Assembly (NCBI RefSeq): GCF_902497875.1
Contig: NZ_CABVHY010000031.1
Span: 24,668-88,667 of the forward strand
Direction of reading: 5' to 3'
Length of the DNA: 64,000 nucleotides
DNA from: Pseudomonas fluorescens
Lineage (GTDB): Bacteria > Pseudomonadota > Gammaproteobacteria > Pseudomonadales > Pseudomonadaceae
In this document: positions 35,772 to 44,550 of the stretch, piece by piece
How positions within the stretch are numbered: the first letter of the stretch is position 1
Layout: each line of letters opens with the position of its first letter
Made by a program: the position numbers and the translations under genes
Notes under the pieces: model-generated
Seen by the model: the letters and a program-made list of their open reading frames with translations, nothing else
The model's database searches: none
What the model was told of the DNA's origin: nothing

Positions 35772-36731
35772 ATGACGACTACTGCCCCCCCGACCCCCAG
35801 CGTCCAGCTGCTTGAGGTCTCGCCGGAATATGCCGGCCAACGCATCGACAACTTCCTTCTTGCTCGGCTCAAAGGCGTGCCCAAGACCTTGATTTACCGC
35901 ATTTTGCGCAAAGGCGAAGTGCGGGTGAACAAGGGGCGGATCAAGCCCGAATACAAGCTGCAGGCGGGTGATATTGTCCGTGTTCCACCTGTACGAGTGC
36001 CTGAGCGCGATGAGCCGGTGCCTTTGGCTCAGGGTTTGTTGCAGCGCCTTGAAGCGTCGATTGTCTTTGAGGACAAGGCGCTGATCGTGATCAACAAGCC
36101 GGCCGGGATTGCCGTGCACGGTGGCAGCGGCCTGAACTACGGGGTGATTGAAGCCTTCCGTCAGTTGCGGCCCGATGCCAAGGAGCTGGAACTGGTCCAT
36201 CGCCTGGATCGGGACACTTCCGGGCTGCTGATGATCGCCAAGAAACGCAGCATGTTGCGTCACCTGCACACTGCCTTGCGTGGCGATGGCGTCGATAAGC
36301 GCTACATGGCGCTGGTTCGCGGCAACTGGGCGGCGTCGATCAAGCAGGTTCGTGCGCCGCTGCTCAAGAGCAATCTGCGCTCCGGCGAGCGCATGGTCGA
36401 GGTCAATGAAGAAGGCAAGGAGGCGCTGACGGTCTTCAAGGTGCTGCGCCGCTTCGGTGATTTCGCCACGATGATCGAGGCCAAGCCGGTTACCGGCCGG
36501 ACCCACCAGATTCGCGTGCACACCTTGCATGCCGGGCACTCCATCGCTGGGGATACCAAGTATGGCGATGAAGATTTCAGCAAAGAGATTCGCGATTTGG
36601 GTGGCAAACGCCTGTTCCTTCACGCCTACATGCTGACCGTGCCGTTGCCGGATGGCGGTGAATTGAAGCTGCAGGCACCGGTGGACGATATGTGGGCCAA
36701 GACCGTGGAGCGCCTGAGTGCACCCCTCTGA
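35772..36731 (+). CDS. rluC: 23S rRNA pseudouridine synthase RluC
   Basis: 319 residues. An S4 RNA-binding domain (about 20-80) is followed by the RluA-family catalytic domain with HRLDRDTSGLL (catalytic Asp in DRDTSG) and GRTHQIRVH. It modifies U955, U2504 and U2580 of 23S rRNA in E. coli numbering. It is divergent from rne, the classic arrangement. The HAD gene overlaps its end by 14 bases. Confidence 0.95.
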   Translation: MTTTAPPTPSVQLLEVSPEYAGQRIDNFLLARLKGVPKTLIYRILRKGEVRVNKGRIKPEYKLQAGDIVRVPPVRVPERDEPVPLAQGLLQRLEASIVFEDKALIVINKPAGIAVHGGSGLNYGVIEAFRQLRPDAKELELVHRLDRDTSGLLMIAKKRSMLRHLHTALRGDGVDKRYMALVRGNWAASIKQVRAPLLKSNLRSGERMVEVNEEGKEALTVFKVLRRFGDFATMIEAKPVTGRTHQIRVHTLHAGHSIAGDTKYGDEDFSKEIRDLGGKRLFLHAYMLTVPLPDGGELKLQAPVDDMWAKTVERLSAPL

Positions 36732-37398
36732 TTACAAGCTGCTGATTTTCGATTGGGACGGCACCCTGGCCGACTCCATCGGTCGGATTGTCGAGGCGAT
36801 GCACGTCGCGGCGCTACGATCGAATTTGCCCCAGCGAGATGATTTTGCTGTCAAGGGCATCATCGGCCTGGGGTTGCCGGAAGCAATACGTACCCTGTAT
36901 CCAGAAATCAGCGATGCCGAGTTGGTGGTGTTCCGCCAGCGCTATGCTGATCACTATGTTGCCCTGGAGGCCGAGCCTTCGCCGCTGTTCGCCGGTGTGG
37001 TGGAGTCGCTGGAAGCTTTTCGTGCCGAGGGGTATCACCTGGCCGTGGCCACCGGCAAGGCCCGTCGCGGGCTGGATCGAGTGCTCAAATCCCACGGTTG
37101 GGAAGGCTATTTCGATATCACTCGCGCCGCTGACGAGACCGCCAGCAAGCCGCACCCACTGATGCTGGAGCAGATTCTCGCCCATTGCGAAGTCCGTCCC
37201 GAGCAGGCGTTGATGGTCGGTGATTCGTCGTTCGATCTGTTGATGGCGCGCAATGCCGGGATGGATTCGGTGGCGGTCAGCTATGGTGCTCAATCGATGG
37301 AGGCCTTGCGCGCATTCGAGCCGCGGCTGGCCATCGATCATTTTTCCGAATTGCACGCCTGGCTGAATAAGCCGGCCAATCAGGATTTGCTGGGGTAG
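36718..37398 (+). CDS. HAD-superfamily hydrolase (phosphoglycolate-phosphatase-like)
   Basis: 226 residues with HAD motif I FDWDGTLADS, motif II/III (VATGKARRGLD, motif Lys in SKPHP) and motif IV GDSSFDLLMARNAG. The GTG start lies inside the end of rluC. The substrate is unknown; the subfamily is close to Gph. Confidence 0.92.
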   Translation: MHPSDYKLLIFDWDGTLADSIGRIVEAMHVAALRSNLPQRDDFAVKGIIGLGLPEAIRTLYPEISDAELVVFRQRYADHYVALEAEPSPLFAGVVESLEAFRAEGYHLAVATGKARRGLDRVLKSHGWEGYFDITRAADETASKPHPLMLEQILAHCEVRPEQALMVGDSSFDLLMARNAGMDSVAVSYGAQSMEALRAFEPRLAIDHFSELHAWLNKPANQDLLG

Positions 37399-37403
37399 AT
37401 GGC

Positions 37404-38393
37404 ATGGCCGATGAGTGGAAAGCGCCGAGTAAAGCCAGCGCTGACGGTGCTGACGATAAAAGCTGGAAGCTGCTGGAAAAGACCCTGCTGGCTGGGGTTC
37501 AGGAGCAGCGACGGTCGCGGCGCTGGGGGATTTTCTTCAAGCTGCTGACGTTCGTTTACCTGTTTGTCGCGTTGTTGCTGTTCACCCCGCTGATGGATAT
37601 CGAAAAGAGCGCGACGCGTGGTCCGGGCTATACGGCATTGATCGAAGTGACCGGGGTGATTGCCGACAAGGAGCCGGCCAGCGCCGACAACATCGTCGGC
37701 AGCTTGCGAGCGGCTTTCGAAGATAAAAAGGTCAAGGGCGTGGTGCTGCGGATCAACAGTCCGGGCGGCAGTCCGGTGCAATCGGGCTATGTCTATGACG
37801 AGATCCGTCGTTTGCGCGGCCTGCATCCGGACACCAAGGTCTATGCGGTGATTTCGGATCTGGGGGCTTCCGGTGCGTATTACATCGCCAGTGCCGCGGA
37901 TCAGATTTACGCGGACAAGGCGAGTCTGGTTGGCTCCATCGGTGTGACGGCGGCCGGTTACGGGTTTGTCGGCACCATGGAAAAGCTCGGAGTCGAGCGT
38001 CGGACCTATAACTCGGGCGAGCACAAATCGTTCCTCGATCCGTTCCAGCCGCAAAAGCCTGAAGAAACCCAGTTCTGGCAGAGCGTGCTGGATACCACTC
38101 ATAAACAGTTCATTGCCAGCGTCAAGCAAGGCCGTGGCGAGCGGCTCAAGGACAAAGAGCATCCGGAGCTGTTCTCGGGCCTGGTATGGTCCGGTGAGCA
38201 GGCCCTGCAACTGGGGCTGGTCGATGGCCTGGGCAGTGCCAGCTCGGTGGCGCGGGATGTGATCGGCGAGAAAGAGCTGGTGGACTTCACCATTGAGGAG
38301 TCGCCGTTCGATCGCTTCTCGAAAAAGCTCGGGGCCAGCATTGCCCAGCAAATGGCAATGTGGATGGGCTTTCAAGGGCCGGCATTGCGCTGA
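37404..38393 (+). CDS. sppA: Signal peptide peptidase SppA (short form)
   Basis: 329 residues. A cytoplasmic N-terminus and one helix (about 43-62) precede a S49 peptidase domain. INSPGGSPVQSG is the oxyanion region; the catalytic Ser156 is in SDLGASGAYYIASAAD, and Lys208 in GEHKSFLDPF is 52 residues later, the spacing of the Ser/Lys dyad in short SppA enzymes. It degrades cleaved signal peptides in the membrane. It starts 5 bases after the HAD gene. Confidence 0.94.
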   Translation: MADEWKAPSKASADGADDKSWKLLEKTLLAGVQEQRRSRRWGIFFKLLTFVYLFVALLLFTPLMDIEKSATRGPGYTALIEVTGVIADKEPASADNIVGSLRAAFEDKKVKGVVLRINSPGGSPVQSGYVYDEIRRLRGLHPDTKVYAVISDLGASGAYYIASAADQIYADKASLVGSIGVTAAGYGFVGTMEKLGVERRTYNSGEHKSFLDPFQPQKPEETQFWQSVLDTTHKQFIASVKQGRGERLKDKEHPELFSGLVWSGEQALQLGLVDGLGSASSVARDVIGEKELVDFTIEESPFDRFSKKLGASIAQQMAMWMGFQGPALR

Positions 38394-38418
38394 GGTCTGC
38401 AAGGCGAAGCAAGTCTAG

Positions 38419-38508
38419 TGTGGGAGCGAGCTTGCTCGCGATAGCGGTAGGACAGTCAGCGTCAATGTTGAATGTCGGTCCGCAATCGCGAGCAAGCTCG
38501 CTCCCACA
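38419..38508. repeat. REP-type palindrome pair (TGTGGGAGCGAGC family)
   Basis: TGTGGGAGCGAGCTTGCTCG and its inverse CGAGCAAGCTCGCTCCCACA face each other across 43 bases. The same family occurs at 62142-62241. It lies between convergent sppA and maf. Confidence 0.88.
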
Positions 38509-38522
38509 TTGCTTTTTGGCGC

Positions 38523-39101
38523 TCAGGGGATCTGCACGCCCTCAGCCAACAGCATATCCACCAGGCGAATCAGCGGCAGGCCGACCAGGCTGGTGGCGTC
38601 AGGGCCTTCAGTGCTTTGAAACAGGCTCACCCCCAAGCCTTCGGCCTTGAAGCTGCCAGCGCAGTCGTAGGGCTGTTCAGCGCGCAAGTAGCGTTCGATG
38701 CGAGCTGGCTCGAGCGCGCGCATGTGCACGGTGAAAGGGATGCAGTCGACCTGGCAGTGGCCGCTCTGGCTGTTGAGCAGTGCCAGGCCGGTCAGGAAGG
38801 TCACACTGGCGCCGCTGGCCGCCAGCAGCTGCTCGCGGGCCTTCTCGAAGGTATGGGGTTTGCCGATGATCCGGCCGTCGAGCACGGCAACCTGGTCGGA
38901 ACCGATGATCAGGTGCGCCGGGTGACTGACAGCCAGGGCCTGGGCTTTCTCTTTGGCCAGGCGCTTGACCAGGTCGATGGCCTGCTCGCCAGGGCGGTGG
39001 CTTTCGTCGATATCCGGTGAGCTGCAGGTGAACGCAAGCTGCAAGCGGGCCAGCAATTCACGGCGATAAACCGAGCTTGAAGCGAGTAATAAAGGCAGCA
39101 T
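38523..39101 (-). CDS. Maf-family nucleotide pyrophosphatase
   Basis: 192 residues with LLLASSSVYRRELLARL, the DIDES motif, IIGSDQVA and the later AGSFKAEGLG. The family hydrolyses non-canonical or modified nucleoside triphosphates (YceF-like, acting on m7GTP in E. coli). AGGAGA precedes ATG 39101. It is divergent from yceD, with 105 bases between. Confidence 0.93.
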   Translation of the reverse strand: MLPLLLASSSVYRRELLARLQLAFTCSSPDIDESHRPGEQAIDLVKRLAKEKAQALAVSHPAHLIIGSDQVAVLDGRIIGKPHTFEKAREQLLAASGASVTFLTGLALLNSQSGHCQVDCIPFTVHMRALEPARIERYLRAEQPYDCAGSFKAEGLGVSLFQSTEGPDATSLVGLPLIRLVDMLLAEGVQIP

Positions 39102-39169
39102 GCAGCTCTCCTGAGGTTGACTGTAAATTCTAGCGAGGCTTGCAAGTGACGGACAAGACTGAATTTCCT

Positions 39170-39197
39170 TTGACATGGCTGGGGGCATCCCTATAAT
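39170..39197 (+). promoter_or_regulatory. yceD: Perfect-consensus sigma-70 promoter of yceD-rpmF-plsX-fab
   Basis: TTGACA-N16-TATAAT. The -10 ends only 9 bases before the yceD ATG, so initiation would fall within about 3 bases of the start codon. Confidence 0.8.
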
Positions 39198-39206
39198 GCT
39201 GCGCCT

Positions 39207-39734
39207 ATGTTGAATGACCCGATTCCACCTCACGTTGACCCGCGCAAATTGGCTGATCGTGGCACCACCCTTCAAGGTGAAATGCTGCTGGCCGATTTGG
39301 AGAGACTCTGCGACCCGCTTTCCGACACTGTCGGTACGGTGCAGGCTAAATTCGTTTTTGAGCGAGATGAACGTAAATCTGTGGTAATCCACAGTTTTAT
39401 CGACACCGAGGTCAAAATGGTTTGCCAGCGTTGTCTTGAGCTGGTCACCCTGCCGATCCACAGCGAATGCAGTTATGCTGTGGTGAAAGAGGGTGCGAAT
39501 ACCCAGTCGTTGCCGAAAGGTTATGACGTGCTGGAACTGGGCGAAGATCCTTTGGATCTGCAGTCACTGATCGAGGAGGAGCTTTTGCTCGCCTTGCCCA
39601 TTGTGCCTGCTCATCATCCGGAAGAATGCCAGCAGCCGGCGGGTCTCGATGAGCCCGAACCGAGCGAGGACGAGGTAACGCGGTCCAACCCGTTCAGTGT
39701 ATTGGCGCAGTTAAAGCGTGACCCAAACGTTTAG
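39207..39734 (+). CDS. yceD: YceD/DUF177 protein (23S rRNA accumulation family)
   Basis: 175 residues. KFVFERDERKSVVIHSFIDT, the MVCQRCLELV zinc-like Cys pair and ELGEDPLDLQSLIEEELLLA are typical of DUF177. It precedes rpmF in most bacteria and is linked to 23S rRNA accumulation. No Shine-Dalgarno is visible before ATG 39207. Confidence 0.92.
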   Translation: MLNDPIPPHVDPRKLADRGTTLQGEMLLADLERLCDPLSDTVGTVQAKFVFERDERKSVVIHSFIDTEVKMVCQRCLELVTLPIHSECSYAVVKEGANTQSLPKGYDVLELGEDPLDLQSLIEEELLLALPIVPAHHPEECQQPAGLDEPEPSEDEVTRSNPFSVLAQLKRDPNV

Positions 39735-39747
39735 GAGTTAATCAATT

Positions 39748-39930
39748 ATGGCTGTTCAGCAGAACAAAAAATCCCGCTCTGCCCGTGACATGCGTCGTTC
39801 GCACGATGCTCTCTCGGCTAGCACCCTGTCTGTAGAAAAAACCACCGGTGAAGTTCACCTGCGTCACCACGTATCGCCAGAAGGCGTATACCGTGGCCGT
39901 AAAGTGATCGAACAGGGCGCTGACGAGTAA
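39748..39930 (+). CDS. rpmF: 50S ribosomal protein L32
   Basis: 60 residues, MAVQQNKKSRSARDMRRSHD, the normal L32. AGGAG precedes the ATG. It is co-transcribed with yceD and plsX, coupling ribosome and lipid synthesis. Confidence 0.97.
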   Translation: MAVQQNKKSRSARDMRRSHDALSASTLSVEKTTGEVHLRHHVSPEGVYRGRKVIEQGADE

Positions 39931-39933
39931 TCC

Positions 39934-40944
39934 TTGTCCGCTCAAGTCATCGCGATTGACGCAATGGGCGGGGACTTCGGTCCCCGCAGCATTGTTCAGG
40001 CCAGTCTTGCTTGCCTGTCTGCTACGCCCTCGCTGCACCTGGCCCTTGTCGGTCAACCCTCCCTTCTAGAAGAATTGATTGCCAGTCAGCCGGCTGTGGA
40101 TCGTGCGCGCTTGAATATCGTGCCGGCCACCGAAGTCATTGGCATGGACGAAAAGCCCTCGCAGGCGTTGCGTGGCAAGCCCGACTCGTCGATGCGTGTG
40201 GCCTTGGGGTTGCTGCGCGATGGCACGGCCCAGGCGTGCGTCAGTGCCGGCAATACCGGAGCGTTGATGGCGTTGTCGCGCTATTTGCTCAAGACCTTGC
40301 CGGGTATTGATCGGCCGGCGATGGTAGCGGCTATTCCGACCCAGCGTGGCTTCTGTCAATTACTCGACCTGGGGGCAAACGTCGATTGCAGTGCCGAACA
40401 CCTCCTGCAGTTTGCCGTCATGGGTTCGGTGGCGGCCGAGGCGCTGGGTGTTGTTCGCCCGCGCGTGGCCTTGCTGAATATCGGCACCGAAGACATCAAG
40501 GGTAATCAGCAGGTCAAGCTTGCAGCCACGCTGCTGCAGAATGCCCGCGGCCTGAACTACATCGGCTTTGTCGAGGGCGACGGGCTGTACCGGGGCGAGG
40601 CTGACGTCGTGGTGTGCGATGGATTCGTCGGTAACATCCTGCTCAAGTCCAGCGAAGGTCTGGCGACCATGATTACCGCGCGGATCGAGGCACTGTTCAG
40701 GCAAAGCCTGGCGTCGCGAATGGTCGGCGCCCTGGCGTTGCCGTTGATGCGCCGCTTGCGCGCCGAGCTGGCGCCGGCACGGCATAACGGTGCGAGTTTT
40801 CTCGGCTTGCAGGGTATTGTCGTGAAAAGCCATGGCTCGGCCGGGGTGCAGGGTTTTCAGAGTGCCATCCAGCGAGCTCTGATCGAGATCCAGGAAAACC
40901 TGCCGGAGCGCTTGCACGGTCGTCTCGAAGACCTGTTGCTTTAG
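39934..40944 (+). CDS. plsX: Phosphate acyltransferase PlsX
   Basis: 336 residues; VIAIDAMGGDFGPRSIVQAS at the N-terminus and later SAGNTGALMA and VVCDGFVGNILLKSSEG are PlsX blocks. It makes acyl-phosphate from acyl-ACP for phospholipid synthesis. The start is a rare TTG at 39934, 3 bases after the rpmF stop, with only a weak ribosome-binding site; translation probably depends on coupling to rpmF. The next in-frame ATG, at 39964, would cut into the conserved first strand. Confidence 0.94.
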   Translation: MSAQVIAIDAMGGDFGPRSIVQASLACLSATPSLHLALVGQPSLLEELIASQPAVDRARLNIVPATEVIGMDEKPSQALRGKPDSSMRVALGLLRDGTAQACVSAGNTGALMALSRYLLKTLPGIDRPAMVAAIPTQRGFCQLLDLGANVDCSAEHLLQFAVMGSVAAEALGVVRPRVALLNIGTEDIKGNQQVKLAATLLQNARGLNYIGFVEGDGLYRGEADVVVCDGFVGNILLKSSEGLATMITARIEALFRQSLASRMVGALALPLMRRLRAELAPARHNGASFLGLQGIVVKSHGSAGVQGFQSAIQRALIEIQENLPERLHGRLEDLLL

Positions 40945-41014
40945 GCGTTTTCGTTCGACAATGCTTAAATGTGACCGCTCACTCCAATCAGCCATCCAAC
41001 TGTCAGTTTCTTGT

Positions 41015-41030
41015 GTCCCTATATAGGGAC
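41015..41030. promoter_or_regulatory. Perfect 16-bp palindrome upstream of fabD
   Basis: GTCCCTATATAGGGAC reads the same on both strands. It lies 40 bases before the fabD start, in the only sizeable gap of the plsX-fabG stretch. It looks like an operator; no regulator is known to me for it. Confidence 0.5.
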
Positions 41031-41069
41031 GTCAACTCTCCGACGACAAGATCATTAGGGGCTTGTTAC

Positions 41070-42008
41070 ATGTCTGCATCCCTCGCATTCGTCTTTCCAG
41101 GGCAGGGCTCGCAGTCCCTCGGCATGTTGGCCGAGTTGGGCGCGCAATACCCATTGATCCTTGAAACATTCAAAGAAGCTTCCGATGCTCTGGGTTATGA
41201 CCTGTGGGCGCTGACCCAGCAGGGGCCGGAAGAGCAACTCAATCAAACCGACAAGACCCAGCCGGCCATTCTGACCGCATCGATCGCCTTGTGGCGTCTG
41301 TGGCTGGCTGAGGGCGGTGCACGCCCAGCCTATGTCGCGGGCCACAGTCTTGGCGAATACAGCGCCCTGGTCGCTGCGGGCAGCCTGAGCCTGGGCGACG
41401 CGGTGAAGCTGGTGGAGCGTCGCGGTCAGTTGATGCAAGAAGCCGTTCCGGCCGGGCAGGGCGGCATGGCCGCTATCCTGGGTCTGGATGATGCCGATGT
41501 GCTGGCAGCCTGTGCCGAAGCGGCGCAAGACGAAGTGGTCAGTGCGGTCAACTTCAACTCGCCAGGCCAGGTGGTGATCGCCGGTGCCAAGGCGGCTGTC
41601 GAGCGCGCCATCGAAGGTTGCAAGGCGCGTGGCGCCAAGCGTGCCATGCCGTTGCCGGTCAGCGTGCCATCCCATTGCGAATTGATGCGTCCGGCTGCCG
41701 AACGTTTCGCCGAGTCGGTCGCTGCGATCGACTGGCAGGCGCCGCAGATCCCGGTGGTGCAAAATGTCAGCGCCAGCGTTGCGACCGATCTCGAGACCCT
41801 CACCCGTGATCTGCTCGAGCAGCTTTACAAGCCTGTGCGTTGGGTCGAGTCCGTGCAATGCCTGGCAGCCAATGGCGCCACTGCGCTGATCGAGTGCGGC
41901 CCTGGCAAAGTCCTTGCGGGCCTGAACAAACGCTGCGCCGAAGGCGTGTCGACCGCTAACCTCAATACCCCAGAAGCTTTCGCTGCCGCTCGTGCAGCGC
42001 TGGCTTGA
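41070..42008 (+). CDS. fabD: Malonyl-CoA:ACP transacylase FabD
   Basis: 312 residues. FVFPGQGSQSLGML and GHSLGEYSAL (nucleophile Ser93) with the later PVSVPSHC His. It loads malonate on ACP. ATG 41070 is chosen as the FPGQGSQ block begins just after it. Confidence 0.96.
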   Translation: MSASLAFVFPGQGSQSLGMLAELGAQYPLILETFKEASDALGYDLWALTQQGPEEQLNQTDKTQPAILTASIALWRLWLAEGGARPAYVAGHSLGEYSALVAAGSLSLGDAVKLVERRGQLMQEAVPAGQGGMAAILGLDDADVLAACAEAAQDEVVSAVNFNSPGQVVIAGAKAAVERAIEGCKARGAKRAMPLPVSVPSHCELMRPAAERFAESVAAIDWQAPQIPVVQNVSASVATDLETLTRDLLEQLYKPVRWVESVQCLAANGATALIECGPGKVLAGLNKRCAEGVSTANLNTPEAFAAARAALA

Positions 42009-42024
42009 ATTAGGAGAAGCCTGC

Positions 42025-42768
42025 ATGAGTATGCAAGGTAAAGTTGCATTGGTTACCGGTGCCAGTCGTGGCATTGGCCAGGCCATCGCCCTTGAATTGG
42101 GTCGTCTGGGTGCCGTGGTCATCGGCACCGCGACCTCCGCCTCGGGCGCCGAGGCTATCGCTGCGACCCTGAAAGAAAACGGTATTCAAGGGACCGGTCT
42201 GGAGCTCGATGTCACCAGCGACGAATCCGTTGCGGCGGTATTGGCGAGCATTCAGGCACAGTTCGGTGCGCCGGCGATCCTGGTCAATAATGCCGGTATC
42301 ACCCGCGATAATCTGGTGATGCGCATGAAAGACGACGAATGGCATGATGTCGTCGATACCAATTTGAACAGTCTGTTCCGCCTGTCGAAAGGTGTTCTGC
42401 GCGGCATGACCAAGGCTCGCTGGGGGCGAATTATCAGTATTGGCTCGGTAGTGGGTGCCATGGGCAACGCAGGCCAAGTAAACTACGCAGCCGCCAAGGC
42501 AGGACTGGAAGGTTTCAGTCGTGCCCTGGCTCGCGAAGTCGGTTCGCGGTCGATTACGGTAAACTCGGTGGCTCCTGGGTTCATCGATACCGATATGACC
42601 CGCGAATTACCTGAGGCGCAGCGGGAAGGGTTGGTGGCATCAATTCCGCTGGGCCGTCTGGGGCAAGCTCAAGAGATCGCGCAAGTGGTCGCTTTTTTGG
42701 CTTCGGACGGTGCGGCTTACGTTACTGGGGCTACAATCCCGGTGAACGGCGGGATGTACATGAGTTAA
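42025..42768 (+). CDS. fabG: 3-oxoacyl-ACP reductase FabG
   Basis: 247 residues, a short-chain dehydrogenase. The NADP motif is TGASRGIG (11-18); the catalytic set is Ser141, Tyr154 and Lys158 (NYAAAKAG). AGGAGAA precedes ATG 42025, 16 bases after fabD. Confidence 0.97.
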   Translation: MSMQGKVALVTGASRGIGQAIALELGRLGAVVIGTATSASGAEAIAATLKENGIQGTGLELDVTSDESVAAVLASIQAQFGAPAILVNNAGITRDNLVMRMKDDEWHDVVDTNLNSLFRLSKGVLRGMTKARWGRIISIGSVVGAMGNAGQVNYAAAKAGLEGFSRALAREVGSRSITVNSVAPGFIDTDMTRELPEAQREGLVASIPLGRLGQAQEIAQVVAFLASDGAAYVTGATIPVNGGMYMS

Positions 42769-42880
42769 ATGTGACGGACTGATTCAAAAAAATGTCATAC
42801 GAGCTGTCTAAAATCCGTTATAAAGCTGCAATCTATTTATAGGCAAAGGGTCGATCGGGTTCGAGGAGTGAAGCTTTCAG

Positions 42881-42908
42881 TTGAAAAACTGAAAAGCCTT
42901 TCTATACA
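42881..42908 (+). promoter_or_regulatory. acpP: Candidate acpP promoter within a stem-loop region
   Basis: TTGAAA-N16-TATACA, about 45 bases of leader before acpP. The -35 lies in an imperfect hairpin (GCTTTCAGTT/AACTGAAAAGC, 42873-42897) that could also weaken readthrough from fabG. This fits a separate, stronger promoter for the abundant ACP. Confidence 0.55.
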
Positions 42909-42960
42909 CTTACCCACTGGCCAGCTGCCTGAATTTGTCCATTAGGAGTGAAAACAAGGT

Positions 42961-43197
42961 ATGAGCACCATCGAAGAGCGCGTCAAGAAAATCGTTGCTG
43001 AGCAACTGGGCGTTAAAGAAGAAGAAGTGACCAACAGCGCTTCCTTCGTAGAAGACCTGGGTGCCGACTCCCTTGACACCGTTGAGCTGGTGATGGCTCT
43101 GGAAGAGGAATTCGAGACCGAAATCCCTGACGAAGAAGCTGAGAAGATCACTACTGTACAAGCGGCAATCGACTACGTTACCAGCCACCAGGCGTAA
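42961..43197 (+). CDS. acpP: Acyl carrier protein
   Basis: 78 residues, very acidic; phosphopantetheine is attached to Ser37 in GADSLDTVELVMALEEEF. AGGAGTG and a second AAGG lie upstream. Central carrier for fatty-acid synthesis. Confidence 0.98.
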   Translation: MSTIEERVKKIVAEQLGVKEEEVTNSASFVEDLGADSLDTVELVMALEEEFETEIPDEEAEKITTVQAAIDYVTSHQA

Positions 43198-43226
43198 CAG
43201 TTTGTAATCGTTGCTTGCTGTCATGG

Positions 43227-43265
43227 AAAAACCGCACTGCCATCATGGCGTGCGGTTTTTTCTTT
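43227..43265 (+). terminator. Terminator of acpP
   Basis: AAAAACCGCACTGCCA and TGGCGTGCGGTTTTT pair around a 3-base loop, with the right arm ending in a T-run. It lies 30 bases after acpP and would limit readthrough into fabF. Confidence 0.85.
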
Positions 43266-43305
43266 AGGCCTGATGCAAAGTCGTCATTAGAAAAAGGAGA
43301 GTGCT

Positions 43306-44550
43306 GTGTCGCGTAGACGCGTCGTAGTCACCGGTATGGGTATGTTGTCGCCACTGGGTACGGATGTACCGAGCAGTTGGCAGGGCATTCTGGCTGGCCG
43401 CAGTGGCATTGGTCTGATCGAACACACCGACCTTTCTGCCTATTCCACCCGCTTTGGCGGCTCGGTGAAGGGCTTCAATGTCGAGGAATATCTGTCGGTC
43501 AAGGAAGCTCGCAAGCTCGACCTGTTCATTCAGTACGGTCTGGCCGCAGGTTTTCAGGCGGTTCGCAACTCAGGTCTGGAAGTCACTGATGCCAACCGTG
43601 AGCGCATCGGCGTGGCCATGGGTTCGGGTATTGGCGGACTGACCAATATCGAAGAAACCAGCCGCACGCTGCATGATTCCGGCCCACGACGGATTTCGCC
43701 GTTCTTCGTGCCAGGCTCGATAATCAATATGATTTCCGGCTTCCTGTCTATCCATCTGGGTACCCAGGGGCCTAACTACGCCATTGCTACTGCCTGCACC
43801 ACCGGTACGCACTGCATCGGCATGGCCGCCCGCAACATTGTCTACGGCGAAGCCGATGTGATGATCGCCGGCGGTGCCGAAATGGCTGCCTGTGGCCTAG
43901 GTATGGGCGGCTTTGGTGCCGCTCGAGCGCTATCGACGCGCAATGACGAGCCAGCCCGTGCCAGCCGTCCATGGGACAAGGGCCGTGACGGCTTCGTCCT
44001 GTCCGACGGCGCCGGAGCCCTGGTGCTCGAAGAGCTGGAGCACGCCAAGGCACGCGGTGCGACGATTTATGCCGAGCTGATCGGTTTTGGCATGAGTGGC
44101 GACGCTTACCACATGACCTCGCCGCCAGCCGATGGCGCAGGCGCTGCCCGTTGCATCACCAACGCGATGCGTGATGCGCAGTTGAACCCCGAGGACGTGC
44201 AGTACATCAACGCCCACGGCACCTCGACTTCGGCCGGTGACCTGGCGGAAGTCCAGGCGATCAAGTCGGTGTTTGGCGAGCACGCCTACAAGCTGGCAGT
44301 CAGTTCGACCAAGTCCATGACCGGTCACCTGCTGGGTGCGGCTGGCGCGATCGAGGCGATCTTCAGTGTGCTGGCGATCAACAGCCAGGTGGCTCCGCCG
44401 ACCATCAACCTGGATGAGCCGGACGAAGGCTGTGACCTCGACTTCGTACCTCATGAAGCGCGCAACATGGCCATCGATGTGGTGCTGTCCAACTCGTTCG
44501 GTTTTGGTGGCACCAACGGCTCGCTGGTGTTCCGCCGGTTCCCCGAGTGA
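43306..44550 (+). CDS. fabF: 3-oxoacyl-ACP synthase II FabF
   Basis: 414 residues. Active-site Cys164 (ATACTTGTHC) and the two histidines in NAHGTSTSAGD and KSMTGHLLGAAG make the Cys-His-His triad. It elongates acyl chains including the unsaturated pathway. GTG start with AAAAGGAGAG upstream. The stop overlaps the pabC start. Confidence 0.97.
   Translation: MSRRRVVVTGMGMLSPLGTDVPSSWQGILAGRSGIGLIEHTDLSAYSTRFGGSVKGFNVEEYLSVKEARKLDLFIQYGLAAGFQAVRNSGLEVTDANRERIGVAMGSGIGGLTNIEETSRTLHDSGPRRISPFFVPGSIINMISGFLSIHLGTQGPNYAIATACTTGTHCIGMAARNIVYGEADVMIAGGAEMAACGLGMGGFGAARALSTRNDEPARASRPWDKGRDGFVLSDGAGALVLEELEHAKARGATIYAELIGFGMSGDAYHMTSPPADGAGAARCITNAMRDAQLNPEDVQYINAHGTSTSAGDLAEVQAIKSVFGEHAYKLAVSSTKSMTGHLLGAAGAIEAIFSVLAINSQVAPPTINLDEPDEGCDLDFVPHEARNMAIDVVLSNSFGFGGTNGSLVFRRFPE

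Noticed and set aside
38419..38508. Repeated palindromes as a CRISPR array
   Set aside because: Only two inverted units occur, with no regular spacer series and no cas genes; they are REP pairs.
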